Virus record (IMG/VR): IMGVR_UViG_3300021599_000693
Coordinates: 1-37,408 of that record
DNA: 37,408 nucleotides
Source of the DNA: a virus
Reading direction: 5' to 3' (one strand)
The notes beneath the pieces are model-generated. The model was not told the DNA's origin. It saw nothing but the letters and a program-made list of their open reading frames with translations, and did not search any database. Shown one piece after another: positions 1-8,265 of this stretch. Within the stretch, counting starts at the first letter, position 1. The number at the start of each line of letters is the position of its first letter. Position numbers and translations under genes: made by a program.

Positions 1-927
1 GTAGAGCAACGTTATGAATACTATCATAAAGATGAATCAAAGATTCCATTTGATCTTGAGAAATTTAATCTTATCACCAAAGGGGGACTCCCGAATAAGA
101 CGCTTAACGTTGCTTTGGCTGGAACTGGTGTGGGTAAGTCTCTTTTTATGTGCCACTGTGCCTCTTCTAATCTTTCCCAGGGGAAGAATGTTCTTTACAT
201 TACCATGGAGATGGCAGAAGAGAAGATTGCTGAACGCATTGATGCAAACTTACTGAACGTAAACATCAAAGATATTGGGTCTATTCCAGAATCAATCTTT
301 ACTTCTAGAGTTCATCAGATTGGACAGAAGACCCAGGGTAAACTTATTATTAAAGAATATCCTACTGCTTCTGCTCACGTTGGACACTTCAAAGCATTGC
401 TCAGTGATCTACGATTGAAAAAGGATTTTGCTCCTGACATTATTTACATTGACTATCTTAATATCTGTGCTTCTGCTAGATATAAAGGTCATATCGTAAA
501 TTCATATACGTATGTTAAAGCGATTGCTGAGGAGCTTCGTGGTCTTGCTGTTGAGCACAACGTACCAATTGTCACTGCTACTCAGACTACTCGTTCTGGT
601 TTTGGGAATTCTGACGTTGATCTTACCGACACTTCTGAATCCTTTGGTCTGCCTGCTACAGCAGATTTTATGTTTGCTCTTATTGCCACTGAGGAGCTTG
701 AACAGTCTGGGCGTATCATGGTTAAACAACTTAAGAACCGATACAACGATCCGACTTACTACAAGAGGTTCACTGTGGGTATTGACAGAGCGAAGATGAA
801 GTTGTATAATGTAGATGACTCTGACGGAGACATCACTGCTGGTGTTGAAGAAGAATCTTTTGAATCTTTTGAAGAAACTTCTGTTAGACAAAATCGTTTT
901 GATAAATTTTCTAAATTTGTAATTTAA
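1..927 (+). CDS. 41: Replicative DNA helicase gp41 (partial, 5' end outside window)
   Basis: The reading frame is open from the first base and ends at TAA 925-927, so the N-terminal half lies upstream. The visible 308 residues are a RecA-fold helicase domain of the DnaB/gp41 type: Walker A AGTGVGKS about 40 residues in, Walker B-like DIIYIDYLNI, and a conserved TATQTTRSGF motif. gp41 is the hexameric 5'-3' helicase of the T4 replisome and works with primase gp61, whose gene lies 5 kb downstream. The C-terminus is acidic and Glu/Ser/Phe-rich. mazG starts 3 bp after the stop, so the two are probably co-transcribed. Confidence 0.93.
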   Translation, partial: VEQRYEYYHKDESKIPFDLEKFNLITKGGLPNKTLNVALAGTGVGKSLFMCHCASSNLSQGKNVLYITMEMAEEKIAERIDANLLNVNIKDIGSIPESIFTSRVHQIGQKTQGKLIIKEYPTASAHVGHFKALLSDLRLKKDFAPDIIYIDYLNICASARYKGHIVNSYTYVKAIAEELRGLAVEHNVPIVTATQTTRSGFGNSDVDLTDTSESFGLPATADFMFALIATEELEQSGRIMVKQLKNRYNDPTYYKRFTVGIDRAKMKLYNVDDSDGDITAGVEEESFESFEETSVRQNRFDKFSKFVI

Positions 928-930
928 CTT

Positions 931-1341
931 ATGGCTGATACTATTGTGTTTAAGCGTTACGAGGAATTCGTTGATGCCGTTACCAGCGATGCTTCTAAAG
1001 ATTTTTGTTCACTGGCTGATCGCCTTGTTGAACTTGACTCTAAGGGTGCCAATATTGAACGACTGCTTACTGCTGGCGTTGGTATTAATGCTGAAGGTGG
1101 TGAGTTTTTGGAGATCGTTAAGAAAATGGTTTTCCAAGGCAAACCCTGGAATGATGACAATCGTGAGCATCTTATTATTGAACTCGGTGATATTATGTGG
1201 TATGTTGCTCAAGCAACTCAAGCCCTTGGAGTTTCTTTCAATGAAGTCATTGAGCGTAATGTAAAGAAACTTGAAAAGCGTTATCCTGGTGGAGCTTTTG
1301 ACATCTACTACTCAGAAAACAGAGCAGAAGATGATCTCTAA
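931..1341 (+). CDS. mazG: MazG-type nucleotide pyrophosphohydrolase
   Basis: 136 residues forming a single all-alpha NTP pyrophosphohydrolase domain. The Mg-binding pattern is visible as E55, E58 and E61 (AEGGEFLE) and then E84/D87 in ELGDIMWYV. Single-domain MazG proteins are common cyanophage auxiliary genes. The family hydrolyses (d)NTPs to monophosphates, and a role in host (p)ppGpp levels or in recycling host GC-rich nucleotides has been proposed. It lies 3 bp behind gp41 and probably shares its transcript. Length is normal for the phage family. Confidence 0.87.
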   Translation: MADTIVFKRYEEFVDAVTSDASKDFCSLADRLVELDSKGANIERLLTAGVGINAEGGEFLEIVKKMVFQGKPWNDDNREHLIIELGDIMWYVAQATQALGVSFNEVIERNVKKLEKRYPGGAFDIYYSENRAEDDL

Positions 1342-1355
1342 ATATAAATGATAGA

Positions 1356-1398
1356 GTTCAAGTCCCTGTTATATCCTTAAGATATATCACACTTGAAC
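1356..1398 (+). other. Nested inverted repeat between mazG and tRNA-Ser
   Basis: GTTCAAGT (1356-1363) pairs perfectly with ACTTGAAC (1391-1398). Inside it ATATC (1371-1375) pairs with GATAT (1381-1385). It ends 12 bp before the tRNA and has no T-tract, so it looks more like an RNA-processing or stability structure than an intrinsic terminator. Function not known. Confidence 0.5.
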
Positions 1399-1410
1399 CA
1401 TCAAAATATT

Positions 1411-1495
1411 GGAAGTGTGGCCGAGTGGTTGAAGGCACTTGTCTTGAAAACAAGCAACGTGAAAGCGTTCGTGGGTTCGAATCCTACCACTTCCG
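1411..1495 (+). tRNA. tRNA-Ser (anticodon TGA)
   Basis: Full cloverleaf with a long variable arm, as expected for serine. The acceptor GGAAGTG pairs with CACTTCC, the anticodon stem is CTTGT/ACAAG with loop CTTGAAA (anticodon TGA at 1445-1447), and the T arm contains GTTCGAATC. The discriminator is G1495 and CCA is not encoded. It reads UCA codons. Confidence 0.95.
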
Positions 1496-1513
1496 TTCAA
1501 TCAAAAACTTTAA

Positions 1514-1726
1514 ATGAAAAGTTTCAAACAATTAAAACAAGAAGTAACTCAAGAGTTTTATCTTCAAAAAGAAATTTTTCAAGAAGGCGATTATATAATG
1601 AATGTTAATACTGGGCAGAAAGGTAAAATCATTCGCCCAGGGGTCAACTATGTAATTGCTGTAACTGAAGATAATCAAATGTTTCGTGCCTGGGTAAAGG
1701 ATATTCGTGAAGTAAACGTTTCCTGA
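1514..1726 (+). CDS. Small conserved hypothetical protein
   Basis: 70 residues, not recognised. The N-terminal 28 residues are charged and helical (MKSFKQLKQEVTQEF). The rest, from MNVNTGQKGKIIRPG to MFRAWVKDIREV, looks like a small beta-barrel (SH3/KOW-like). A shorter start at ATG 1601 is possible; no strong Shine-Dalgarno separates the two. It lies between tRNA-Ser and a late promoter. Confidence 0.55.
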   Translation: MKSFKQLKQEVTQEFYLQKEIFQEGDYIMNVNTGQKGKIIRPGVNYVIAVTEDNQMFRAWVKDIREVNVS

Positions 1727-1728
1727 AC

Positions 1729-1735
1729 ATAAATA
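1729..1735 (+). promoter_or_regulatory. Late promoter (CATAAATA)
   Basis: The ATAAATA core of the T4-type late promoter (bound by gp55, with gp33 and the gp45 clamp) lies in the 37-bp gap before the 1764 gene. AAGGAAA just downstream could serve as ribosome binding site. Confidence 0.6.
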
Positions 1736-1763
1736 AACTAAGGAAATCGTATACACTTTACAG

Positions 1764-2675
1764 ATGGAAAGACAACGAGCAACGACACAAGCAGCACATT
1801 ATGACGACTTTTCAAAAGCATTGATTGCGTCGGCAGTAAGATATCTTGGTGAAGAAGGAATCCCTTCGCTACAAAAGAAAGGTAACGAGGATGATTTCTC
1901 AAAGAAAGATCCTAAAGCTAAAGCCGCTCCAGCAGATCCTGCTATTAATTTAGCTACTGGTTCTGGTCCTAAGCAATCCCATGGTGCTGAAATTAAGTAC
2001 ACTAATGTAGTCAAAAAAGAAGAAGTAGAAACTGAAGAAACTACTATTGAAGAAGCCAAAAATAAAGAAGGTAAAGAGCAAGGTGCTGATGGCAAAGCTT
2101 GTTGGAAAGGCTATAGATATGCTGGCACCGAAAAGGGCAAAGATAAGTGTGTGAAAGAAGAAGACGAAAGCAAAGCTGAAGAAGAAAAAGAAAAGAAGAT
2201 GAGCAAGTCTGCTAAAGAAAAGCACGAGAAGGCTGAGGACAAAGCAGAGAAGAAGGCTGGTATGAAGGAACAAGTAACCCTTCAGGACATTGTTGAGAAG
2301 GCTGTGAGCAAGTCTCAGCAAAGATTTATGGGTATGGTTCACGCCAAGAAGAAAGGCGAAATGAAAGATGGATCAGAAAAAGTTGAGAAGGCTGCTGCTT
2401 CTTTAACTGCCAAGGAAGCTGAAAAGTTTGCTTCAACTAAGCATAAAGGTCTTCCTGAAAAGAAAGCTCAAAAAGAAGAGTTTGAACTAGCAGAGAAGAA
2501 GCTTGATGCTGTAGGTAAAGAAGATAAAGATATTGATAATGATGGCGATCATGATAAGTCAGATAAGTATCTTTTAAATCGTCGTAAAAAAGTTGGCAAG
2601 ATTCTTGCTGCCAAGAAAAAAGTTGATGAAATGCTCGCTTTTCATCAGGAGATGATCAACGAAAAAAAGCAATGA
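1764..2675 (+). CDS. Lys/Glu/Ala-rich conserved cyanophage protein
   Basis: 303 residues of extremely charged, low-complexity sequence (long K/E/A runs, residues 85-250) predicted helical or disordered. A compact conserved-looking patch, ACWKGYRYAGTEKGKDKC (about residues 112-129), carries two cysteines. A DIDNDGDHDKSDKYLLNRRK stretch near the C-terminus resembles a calcium-binding (dockerin/EF-like) loop. The function is not known; a late promoter and neighbouring structural genes suggest a virion or head-assembly role. Stop and next start overlap (ATGA at 2672-2675). Confidence 0.7.
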   Translation: MERQRATTQAAHYDDFSKALIASAVRYLGEEGIPSLQKKGNEDDFSKKDPKAKAAPADPAINLATGSGPKQSHGAEIKYTNVVKKEEVETEETTIEEAKNKEGKEQGADGKACWKGYRYAGTEKGKDKCVKEEDESKAEEEKEKKMSKSAKEKHEKAEDKAEKKAGMKEQVTLQDIVEKAVSKSQQRFMGMVHAKKKGEMKDGSEKVEKAAASLTAKEAEKFASTKHKGLPEKKAQKEEFELAEKKLDAVGKEDKDIDNDGDHDKSDKYLLNRRKKVGKILAAKKKVDEMLAFHQEMINEKKQ

Positions 2676-2821
2676 AGGCAGCGCCTACTGTTGAGGTGAT
2701 GCCTAATCTTCCCGACGAAAATTCTCCTGAGTACAAACAACAAAAGAAAAAACATCATAAGTATGTAAATCGTGCTTTGGATAGTCAAAGAAGAGATCCC
2801 AAACCAAATGATGCTAAATAG
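2672..2821 (+). CDS. Small basic hypothetical protein (49 aa)
   Basis: ATG at 2672 overlaps the upstream stop as ATGA, which points to translational coupling. The 49-residue product has an acidic/Pro N-terminal half (VMPNLPDENSPE) and a basic C-terminal half (KQQKKKHHKYVNR). No family is recognised. The arrangement suggests co-expression with the charged protein before it. Confidence 0.55.
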   Translation: MKAAPTVEVMPNLPDENSPEYKQQKKKHHKYVNRALDSQRRDPKPNDAK

Positions 2822-2857
2822 TTCAGGGGAACCCAAGATAGTTTAGGGAGCAGAATC

Positions 2858-3025
2858 ATGAAAGTATTTCTAGGAGTAGCTGAGAAAATTGTAGAGCATT
2901 TCATGGCTAGCCGTGAAGTCAAGGAGTTTGTTGTTAAACTACTTGAGCGTTATGCTGCTACTACAGATAACGATATTGATAATGCTATTGTTGCTATGGT
3001 AAAAAGCGCACTTCTTCGTGAGTGA
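2858..3025 (+). CDS. Small helical hypothetical protein (55 aa)
   Basis: ATG 2858 follows TTAGGGAG (2843-2850), a good Shine-Dalgarno at about 7 nt. The 55-residue product is a helix-rich amphipathic sequence (KVFLGVAEKIVEHFMASREV, then FVVKLLERYAATTDNDI). Its stop overlaps the next start as TGATG. No family is recognised. Confidence 0.6.
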   Translation: MKVFLGVAEKIVEHFMASREVKEFVVKLLERYAATTDNDIDNAIVAMVKSALLRE

Positions 3026-3177
3026 TGGAATGTTTTTTAGGAAACATTTTAGCTGACGTTTTACTTTTACTTTTACTTGCCCTTTCCGAATGGATGGGAC
3101 ATAATAAAAATATAAAAGAAAACAGTATCTATGATTGGATACATAACAAATTAAAGAAGATTGCTAGGGGAGGCTAA
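3025..3177 (+). CDS. Small single-pass membrane protein (50 aa)
   Basis: It starts in a TGATG overlap with the preceding gene. Residues 5-20 (LGNILADVLLLLLLAL) are one hydrophobic segment, followed by a polar, Lys-rich tail of about 30 residues. Function unknown; possibly a small membrane effector or a lysis accessory. Its stop lies inside the terminator hairpin. Confidence 0.6.
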   Translation: MECFLGNILADVLLLLLLALSEWMGHNKNIKENSIYDWIHNKLKKIARGG

Positions 3178-3190
3178 CTCCCCTTTTTTT
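3167..3190 (+). terminator. Intrinsic terminator
   Basis: GGGGA (3167-3171) pairs with TCCCC (3179-3183) around a 7-nt loop and is followed by seven T (3184-3190). It closes the operon of small genes and runs directly into the late promoter of the next gene. Confidence 0.85.
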
Positions 3191-3197
3191 ATAAATA
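3190..3197 (+). promoter_or_regulatory. Late promoter TATAAATA
   Basis: An exact match to the T4 late consensus begins on the last T of the terminator. The expected start is about 3203, giving a leader of about 30 nt before ATG 3233 with AGCTGGAG as ribosome binding site. Confidence 0.8.
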
Positions 3198-3232
3198 TGT
3201 TTTAGATATAAAGTTAAAGCTGGAGAAATTAA

Positions 3233-4159
3233 ATGGCTCTCTACAGTCGTTCTGAAAGTAACGCACAAAGTTTAAAAGTATTAAATACCACGGAAAAAAA
3301 TTCTGTGGATAAGTACGATTGGGATAATACTCTTATTGTAAATGGTCCTAGCACTGTTGCTGGAGCACAGGGTTATAGCACCGCTGCTCGTCGTACAATT
3401 TACATCGATGATGTAGAAGCAACACTTCCAGAAAATAGAGAGCGTGGTTTGACTGCTCCTGGTTGGTGGGAGTATATGACTTATACTGATGCTTCTGGAA
3501 ACACTCGCCATAAAGCACAGCACCTTGTAGCATTCAAAGATGCTCCTGTAAATACTGCTGACCTTGATGATGCTGTTGCTGCTGACGTAGCATCTGCTAT
3601 CTCAATCTCGGCACAGCCATCTAACCAAACCACTAATACTCCTGCTGGTGGCATTCTAACGGTTGACACTATTGGCGCTGCTGATGCCCTCAGAACTGCT
3701 GGTACATACACCATCGCTGCTACTGACTACATTACTGATGCTGCTGGAACTGGTGCTACATTCAGTGTAGTTGTTAACGGTTCTGGTGCTGCTACTGTAA
3801 CAGTAACTGGTGCTGGATCTGGTTTTGTTGTTGATGAAACCATCACTATTGATGACGCTGATCTAGGTGGCGGTGGTGCTGCTGATCTAACCTTTGATGT
3901 TGCTACTGTTGCAACTGCTGCTGCTACCTTCTCGGTAACTGCTTCTGCTACAACTGGATCACTTGTTTATCAGTGGCAGCGTAGAACCAGCAGCACTGCT
4001 AAGTGGACAAATGTTTCTGGTGCTACCAGTGCTTCACTTGCTCTTACTGGTCTTACCACATCATCTGATGGTTATCAGTATCGTGTCAAGATTACAACAT
4101 CTGCTGGTGCTGAAGAGAAGATCTCCAATGTTGCTACTCTCACAGTAACTGCTGCTTGA
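3233..4159 (+). CDS. Virion structural protein with C-terminal Ig-like domain
   Basis: 308 residues. The N-terminal 115 (with TIYIDDVEATLPENRERGL and PGWWEYMTYTDASGN) are a conserved-looking globular part. Residues about 130-215 are Gly/Ala/Thr/Asp-rich beta repeats. The last 85 (LVYQWQRRTSSTAKW then SSDGYQYRVKITTSAG) are a bacterial/phage Ig-like domain with the typical Q-W and D-G-Y-x-Y-R-V motifs. Ig-like domains of this kind decorate phage capsids and tails and bind weakly to cell surfaces. It has its own late promoter. Which virion part it belongs to is not visible. Confidence 0.75.
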   Translation: MALYSRSESNAQSLKVLNTTEKNSVDKYDWDNTLIVNGPSTVAGAQGYSTAARRTIYIDDVEATLPENRERGLTAPGWWEYMTYTDASGNTRHKAQHLVAFKDAPVNTADLDDAVAADVASAISISAQPSNQTTNTPAGGILTVDTIGAADALRTAGTYTIAATDYITDAAGTGATFSVVVNGSGAATVTVTGAGSGFVVDETITIDDADLGGGGAADLTFDVATVATAAATFSVTASATTGSLVYQWQRRTSSTAKWTNVSGATSASLALTGLTTSSDGYQYRVKITTSAGAEEKISNVATLTVTAA

Positions 4160-4165
4160 TAATAT

Positions 4166-4522
4166 ATGAATTTCGGTGAGTTGACGAAAGATAACTGGGT
4201 TATCTTTGCTATTAAACATTATAACAATCCTTCCTCCGTTACATATGAAGATTTTGAGGAAGATTTGAATAGATTTAAGTACATCAAAAGATTACTTAAA
4301 CGTTACGAAATGACAGGCGAATTGAAAACTCACCTCATTCTAAATCATATTATATTAATGTATAATGTGTTTGATGATGCCGCTACGCCATTGTTGTTCT
4401 TCAAAGTTGAAGCGACATATTGGCCAATTCTAAAGGCATTTTTGTTATTCCTAAATAGATTACCAGATACCCTTAATAAAGACGTTGACGAAGAATGTCT
4501 AAAACAGTTGAACCTATTATAA
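4166..4522 (+). CDS. Conserved cyanophage hypothetical protein (118 aa)
   Basis: All-alpha sequence with no signal peptide. Its features are an IKHYNNP motif near the start, a basic helix (RFKYIKRLLKRYE) and an aliphatic C-terminal half (WPILKAFLLFLNRLPDTL). I recall similar proteins from other cyanomyoviruses but no function. It overlaps the next gene by 28 bp, which implies co-translation. Confidence 0.65.
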   Translation: MNFGELTKDNWVIFAIKHYNNPSSVTYEDFEEDLNRFKYIKRLLKRYEMTGELKTHLILNHIILMYNVFDDAATPLLFFKVEATYWPILKAFLLFLNRLPDTLNKDVDEECLKQLNLL

Positions 4523-5217
4523 ACGAAATGATTAATTCTGCTGGTGATGGCAGTGGTCTTCAGCTACCACCAGCTTTTGTTTTAGTCAATCCAAAACAAC
4601 ATAGAAAATATAAAAAAAATAATGAAGACAAAATTGACGGTAGAACTAAGGGGGCTAAGAAATTATTCTCTCGTATTTCAAGAAGGAGACAAATGAAAGA
4701 AGAATTAGAACAATTAATTTCTGAGGCTGCTCCCTCCGAAACCGAGAGAGCACAAAAACAAATTGCTCAGGAGAAAAAGCTTAAGCGTCAAAAAGATCTT
4801 CAGAAAAAGCGTGACGAAGCGAAGAAAAAGATGATGGATAAAACTAAAGAAATGGATACATTGATGAAAGCTCGTCTGGCTGATTTTAAAAAGAGAGCTT
4901 CCAGACAACAACAAAAAGTTACTAAAGAATCTACTGATAATAATGGAGAAATGATTATGGAATCGACTGCTAAATTAGATGCTGTTGAAGTTGCTCTACA
5001 AGTAGCAACATCAGAATTAACACATGGCGAAACACAGTTTGCTAAAATTCAATTTGATGATGGTAGCGTTCAGAACCTAGACAATTTTTCAGCAAAAAAG
5101 ATTGCTGCTACCTACGCTTCTCTCTCCCCAGAGAATCAAGAGAAGTTTAGATATATGCTTAATAAAGATGCTTCGACATATCAAAGTGCTATTGACTTTG
5201 CTGTAAGAAACATTTGA
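4495..5217 (+). CDS. Coiled-coil conserved cyanophage protein (240 aa)
   Basis: Residues 85-150 are a long Lys/Glu/Arg-rich coiled coil, preceded by a proline-containing segment (LQLPPAFVLVNPKQHRKY) and followed by a compact C-terminal domain (AKIQFDDGSVQNLDNFSAKK). It starts inside the previous gene. A structural or assembly role fits the neighbourhood, but nothing catalytic is visible. Confidence 0.65.
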   Translation: MSKTVEPIINEMINSAGDGSGLQLPPAFVLVNPKQHRKYKKNNEDKIDGRTKGAKKLFSRISRRRQMKEELEQLISEAAPSETERAQKQIAQEKKLKRQKDLQKKRDEAKKKMMDKTKEMDTLMKARLADFKKRASRQQQKVTKESTDNNGEMIMESTAKLDAVEVALQVATSELTHGETQFAKIQFDDGSVQNLDNFSAKKIAATYASLSPENQEKFRYMLNKDASTYQSAIDFAVRNI

Positions 5218-5230
5218 TAGGTATAAGTAG

Positions 5231-5665
5231 ATGTTTAATAACACAATCAACAAAGAACTCGCTAAGTTAGATGTATTGGAATCTAAATTAAACATCTACG
5301 AAACACTATCAAGGGAGATGCTCGATAAGTTGGAGAATGCAGTAGATAAGATTTCTGAATCTAATCAACGTATTGCTAACATTCTCGCTAAGCATGACGA
5401 ACGTATTGACCAAAGTATTAAAACAGATGAACTCATCGTTAAAATGATCGAGGATGTTAAGCACAGTAATTCAGAAGAACATAAAGCTGTTATCAAAAGA
5501 TTAGAAACAGTTGAAAACAATGTAGCTGAATTATCAAAATTCAAATGGCAGGCGGCGGCTCTTGTGGGTGCCGCCATTTTGCTGGTTGGATTGGTGGTCC
5601 CGTTTGTTGACAACATGCTTGTCATGCGCTATGATGGGGGGACTGAGCAAACCCAACCTAGATAA
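5231..5665 (+). CDS. Coiled-coil protein with C-terminal membrane anchor
   Basis: 144 residues: a heptad-rich helix over residues 8-103, one transmembrane segment at 106-127 (WQAAALVGAAILLVGLVVPF) and a short polar tail. The layout resembles XhlA-type hemolysin/holin accessory proteins, which pair a coiled coil with one membrane span, but that is a resemblance only. Its last base is the first base of the gp61 ATG (TAATG). Confidence 0.7.
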   Translation: MFNNTINKELAKLDVLESKLNIYETLSREMLDKLENAVDKISESNQRIANILAKHDERIDQSIKTDELIVKMIEDVKHSNSEEHKAVIKRLETVENNVAELSKFKWQAAALVGAAILLVGLVVPFVDNMLVMRYDGGTEQTQPR

Positions 5666-6195
5666 TGAGTTACATTGATGTCAAGTACATTGGTCTAGTT
5701 TCCCCACAACTTCAAAAATTTTCAAAGAAAAAAGATTCCCTCTACAACTTCCGATGCCCTTACTGTGGTGACAGTAAAAAGCATCAGAACAAAACTAGAG
5801 GGTATCTTTTTAAGGTAAAGAATGATTTTGTATTCAAGTGCCACAACTGTGGTGTCGGAAGAACCTTCACTAATTTTCTGAAAGATAACTGTCCTCACCT
5901 CCACAATCAGTATGTGATGGAGCGTTATCGTGAAGGTCTTACTGGCAAGAATACTCAAACCAAAAATCCAGATTTCAATTTCAGTAAACCTGAATTTCAG
6001 AAAAGGAAAACAGGAATTGATCTAGAAAAGATTTCAGAACTAAATATTACACACCCAGCTCGGGTGTACCTAGAAGAAAGAAAAATTAAAGATCTCGATT
6101 ACTTTTACTACTGTCCCAAATTTAAAGAATGGACGAACTCACAGCGAAAAGTTTTCCCAAACTTGAAGCAAGATGGTCCTAGAATTATATTCTAA
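5665..6195 (+). CDS. 61: DNA primase gp61, N-terminal part (disrupted gene)
   Basis: A zinc-binding module CPYC (about residues 30-33) and CHNC (about 56-59) followed by the linker typical of T4-type gp61. The frame then stops at TAA 6193-6195 just after DGPRIIF. In intact gp61 proteins this point is followed by roughly 35-45 more residues leading into the TOPRIM domain. Here that stretch is absent and the TOPRIM part continues in another frame. gp61 makes RNA primers with helicase gp41, so this break would abolish a normal primase unless it is a sequence error. Confidence 0.85.
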   Translation: MSYIDVKYIGLVSPQLQKFSKKKDSLYNFRCPYCGDSKKHQNKTRGYLFKVKNDFVFKCHNCGVGRTFTNFLKDNCPHLHNQYVMERYREGLTGKNTQTKNPDFNFSKPEFQKRKTGIDLEKISELNITHPARVYLEERKIKDLDYFYYCPKFKEWTNSQRKVFPNLKQDGPRIIF

Positions 6196-6553
6196 GACCA
6201 AGATATTTGGGATGGACAGGGTAAACGAAGACAAACCAATCTATGTTACTGAAGGACCATTTGATAGTATGTTCCTCTCTAATAGCATTGCTATGTGTGG
6301 TAGTGACGTTAGTATGAATAATAAAAATGTGGTGTATGTCTTTGATAACGAACCCAGAAACAAAGAGATCGTATCCAAATACGAAAAAACAATTAATAAT
6401 GGAGAACCGATAGTTATTTGGCCACAACATATTGTTGAAAAAGACATCAACGATATGGTGATGGCTGGACATGATGTTCAAAATGTGGTAGAATCAAACA
6501 CCTATCAAGGCTTAGAAGCAAAACTTAAATTTACAACCTGGAAGAAAGTATGA
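6173..6553 (+). CDS. 61: DNA primase gp61, C-terminal TOPRIM part (disrupted gene)
   Basis: Homology to gp61 begins near 6191 (KTKIFGMDRV). It contains the TOPRIM glutamate motif YVTEGPFDSMFL and the acidic motif VVYVFDNEPRNKE that carry the catalytic metal ions. A nominal ATG at 6173 lies in sequence that encodes the N-terminal half in another frame and is probably not a real start. The stop overlaps the nrdA ATG (ATGA, 6550-6553). Two-part primases do exist, but the missing middle argues for a deletion. Confidence 0.82.
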   Translation: MVLELYSKTKIFGMDRVNEDKPIYVTEGPFDSMFLSNSIAMCGSDVSMNNKNVVYVFDNEPRNKEIVSKYEKTINNGEPIVIWPQHIVEKDINDMVMAGHDVQNVVESNTYQGLEAKLKFTTWKKV

Positions 6554-8265
6554 GCAACGGCATTAAAGTTCAAAAACGTGATGGCAGTATTGAAGCTTTA
6601 AATCTAGATAAGATTCATCGTATGGTAGATGAAGCTTGTGATGGACTTGCTGGAGTTTCTGCCTCACAAGTAGAAATGAATTCGGGGATTCAATTCTATG
6701 ATGGCATTACTACAGCGGAAATTCAAGAAATTCTGATTCGTTCTGCTAGTGATTTAATTTCTCTAGATAATCCTAATTATCAATTCGTAGCTGCCCGTCT
6801 TCTTTTGTTTGCTCTTCGTAAACAAGTGTTCCATAAAAACATTTGGAAAGAAGGTATGCCTGGCATTTATGATGTAGCTCTTTATAATTCAACTGTATTG
6901 AAAGTGTACGACGAAGAAATTCTCGACAAATACGCTGATGAAGATTGGGCAAAAATTAATAGTTGGATTGATCATGATCGTGATTATCTATTTTCCTATG
7001 CTGGTTTACGTCAAGTAGTTGATAAGTATCTTGTACAAGACAGGAGCAGTGGAGATATTTACGAAACTCCTCAGTATATGTACATGATGATTGCTTTAAC
7101 TCTTTTTGCTGAATATCCCCTGTCAGTAAGATTAGATTACGTTCGCCGTTACTACAATGCCATCAGCAAGCACAAGATCAACATCCCCACGCCAATCATG
7201 GCAGGAGTTAGAACAACCCTTAGACAATTTGCTAGTTGTGTTCTCATTGATTCTGATGACACCCTCAATAGCATCTTTAGCAGCGACATGGCTATTGGGC
7301 GTTATGTTGCTCAAAGGGCGGGCATCGGCATCAACGCTGGTAGAATCCGTGGAGTCAACAGTAAGATCCGAGGGGGAGAAGTTGCTCATACAGGGGTTAT
7401 CCCATTCCTCAAAAAGTTTGAAGCAACTGTCAGATGCTGTACACAAAACGGGATTCGTGGTGGAAGTGCTACTGTCCACTTTCCAATCTGGCACCAAGAA
7501 ATAGAGGACATTATTGTTCTCAAAAATAACAAAGGAACGGAGGACAACCGTGTACGCAAACTCGATTATTCCATTCAGATCTCGAAGATCTTTTACGAAA
7601 GGTTCATTCAAAATGGAGAGATCACCTTATTTTCTCCCCATGATGTCCCTGGTCTTTATGATGCTTTCGGCACTGATGAGTTTGATAATTTGTATACCTC
7701 TTACGAATCAGATCCTTCAATCCCAAAGAAGCGAATTGGTGCTCAAGAATTAATTCTCGACCTTCTCAAAGAACGTGCTGAGACTGGTCGTATTTACATC
7801 ATGAATATTGACCACTGTAATACACATTCTTCTTTCAAAGATAAAGTTTACATGTCCAATCTGTGTCAAGAGATTACCCTTCCTACAGATCCTCTTGAGC
7901 ATATTGATGGTGATGGTGAGATTGCTCTTTGTATTCTTTCTGCTATTAATGTCGGTAAGCTTAAGAACTTAGATGAACTTGAAGAACTTTGTGATCTTGC
8001 TGTTCGTGGTTTGGAAGAACTGATTGATTATCAGAACTATCCAATTAAAGCTGCCGAACTATCTACCAAGAATCGTCGTTCACTTGGTATTGGCTACATT
8101 GGTCTTGCTCACTATCTTGCTAAACACGGAGAACATTATGACGATCCAAAAGCATGGAAACTCGTCCACGACCTTACTGAAGCTTTCCAGTACTATTTGC
8201 TCAGAGCATCAAATGCCATTGCCCAGGAAAAAGGAGCCTGTGGATATTTTGATAGTCAGCTATGA
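6550..8265 (+). CDS. nrdA: Ribonucleotide reductase class Ia, large subunit NrdA, main part (disrupted gene)
   Basis: 571 residues: ATP-cone at about 5-95, then the ten-stranded barrel. Catalytic residues are visible: C230 in QFASCVLIDSDDTL, N437/C439/E441 in SNLCQEI (thiyl radical loop) and C461. The frame ends at TGA 8263-8265 just after GACGYFD. Compared with E. coli NrdA, about 27 residues between this point and the YDWE motif are missing, and the remainder lies in another frame. NrdA makes dNDPs for phage replication, and nrdB follows directly. Confidence 0.92.
   Translation: MSNGIKVQKRDGSIEALNLDKIHRMVDEACDGLAGVSASQVEMNSGIQFYDGITTAEIQEILIRSASDLISLDNPNYQFVAARLLLFALRKQVFHKNIWKEGMPGIYDVALYNSTVLKVYDEEILDKYADEDWAKINSWIDHDRDYLFSYAGLRQVVDKYLVQDRSSGDIYETPQYMYMMIALTLFAEYPLSVRLDYVRRYYNAISKHKINIPTPIMAGVRTTLRQFASCVLIDSDDTLNSIFSSDMAIGRYVAQRAGIGINAGRIRGVNSKIRGGEVAHTGVIPFLKKFEATVRCCTQNGIRGGSATVHFPIWHQEIEDIIVLKNNKGTEDNRVRKLDYSIQISKIFYERFIQNGEITLFSPHDVPGLYDAFGTDEFDNLYTSYESDPSIPKKRIGAQELILDLLKERAETGRIYIMNIDHCNTHSSFKDKVYMSNLCQEITLPTDPLEHIDGDGEIALCILSAINVGKLKNLDELEELCDLAVRGLEELIDYQNYPIKAAELSTKNRRSLGIGYIGLAHYLAKHGEHYDDPKAWKLVHDLTEAFQYYLLRASNAIAQEKGACGYFDSQL

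Noticed and set aside
1393-1608. Plus-strand ORF covering tRNA-Ser
   Set aside because: Its first half is the tRNA itself and its protein has no plausible fold.
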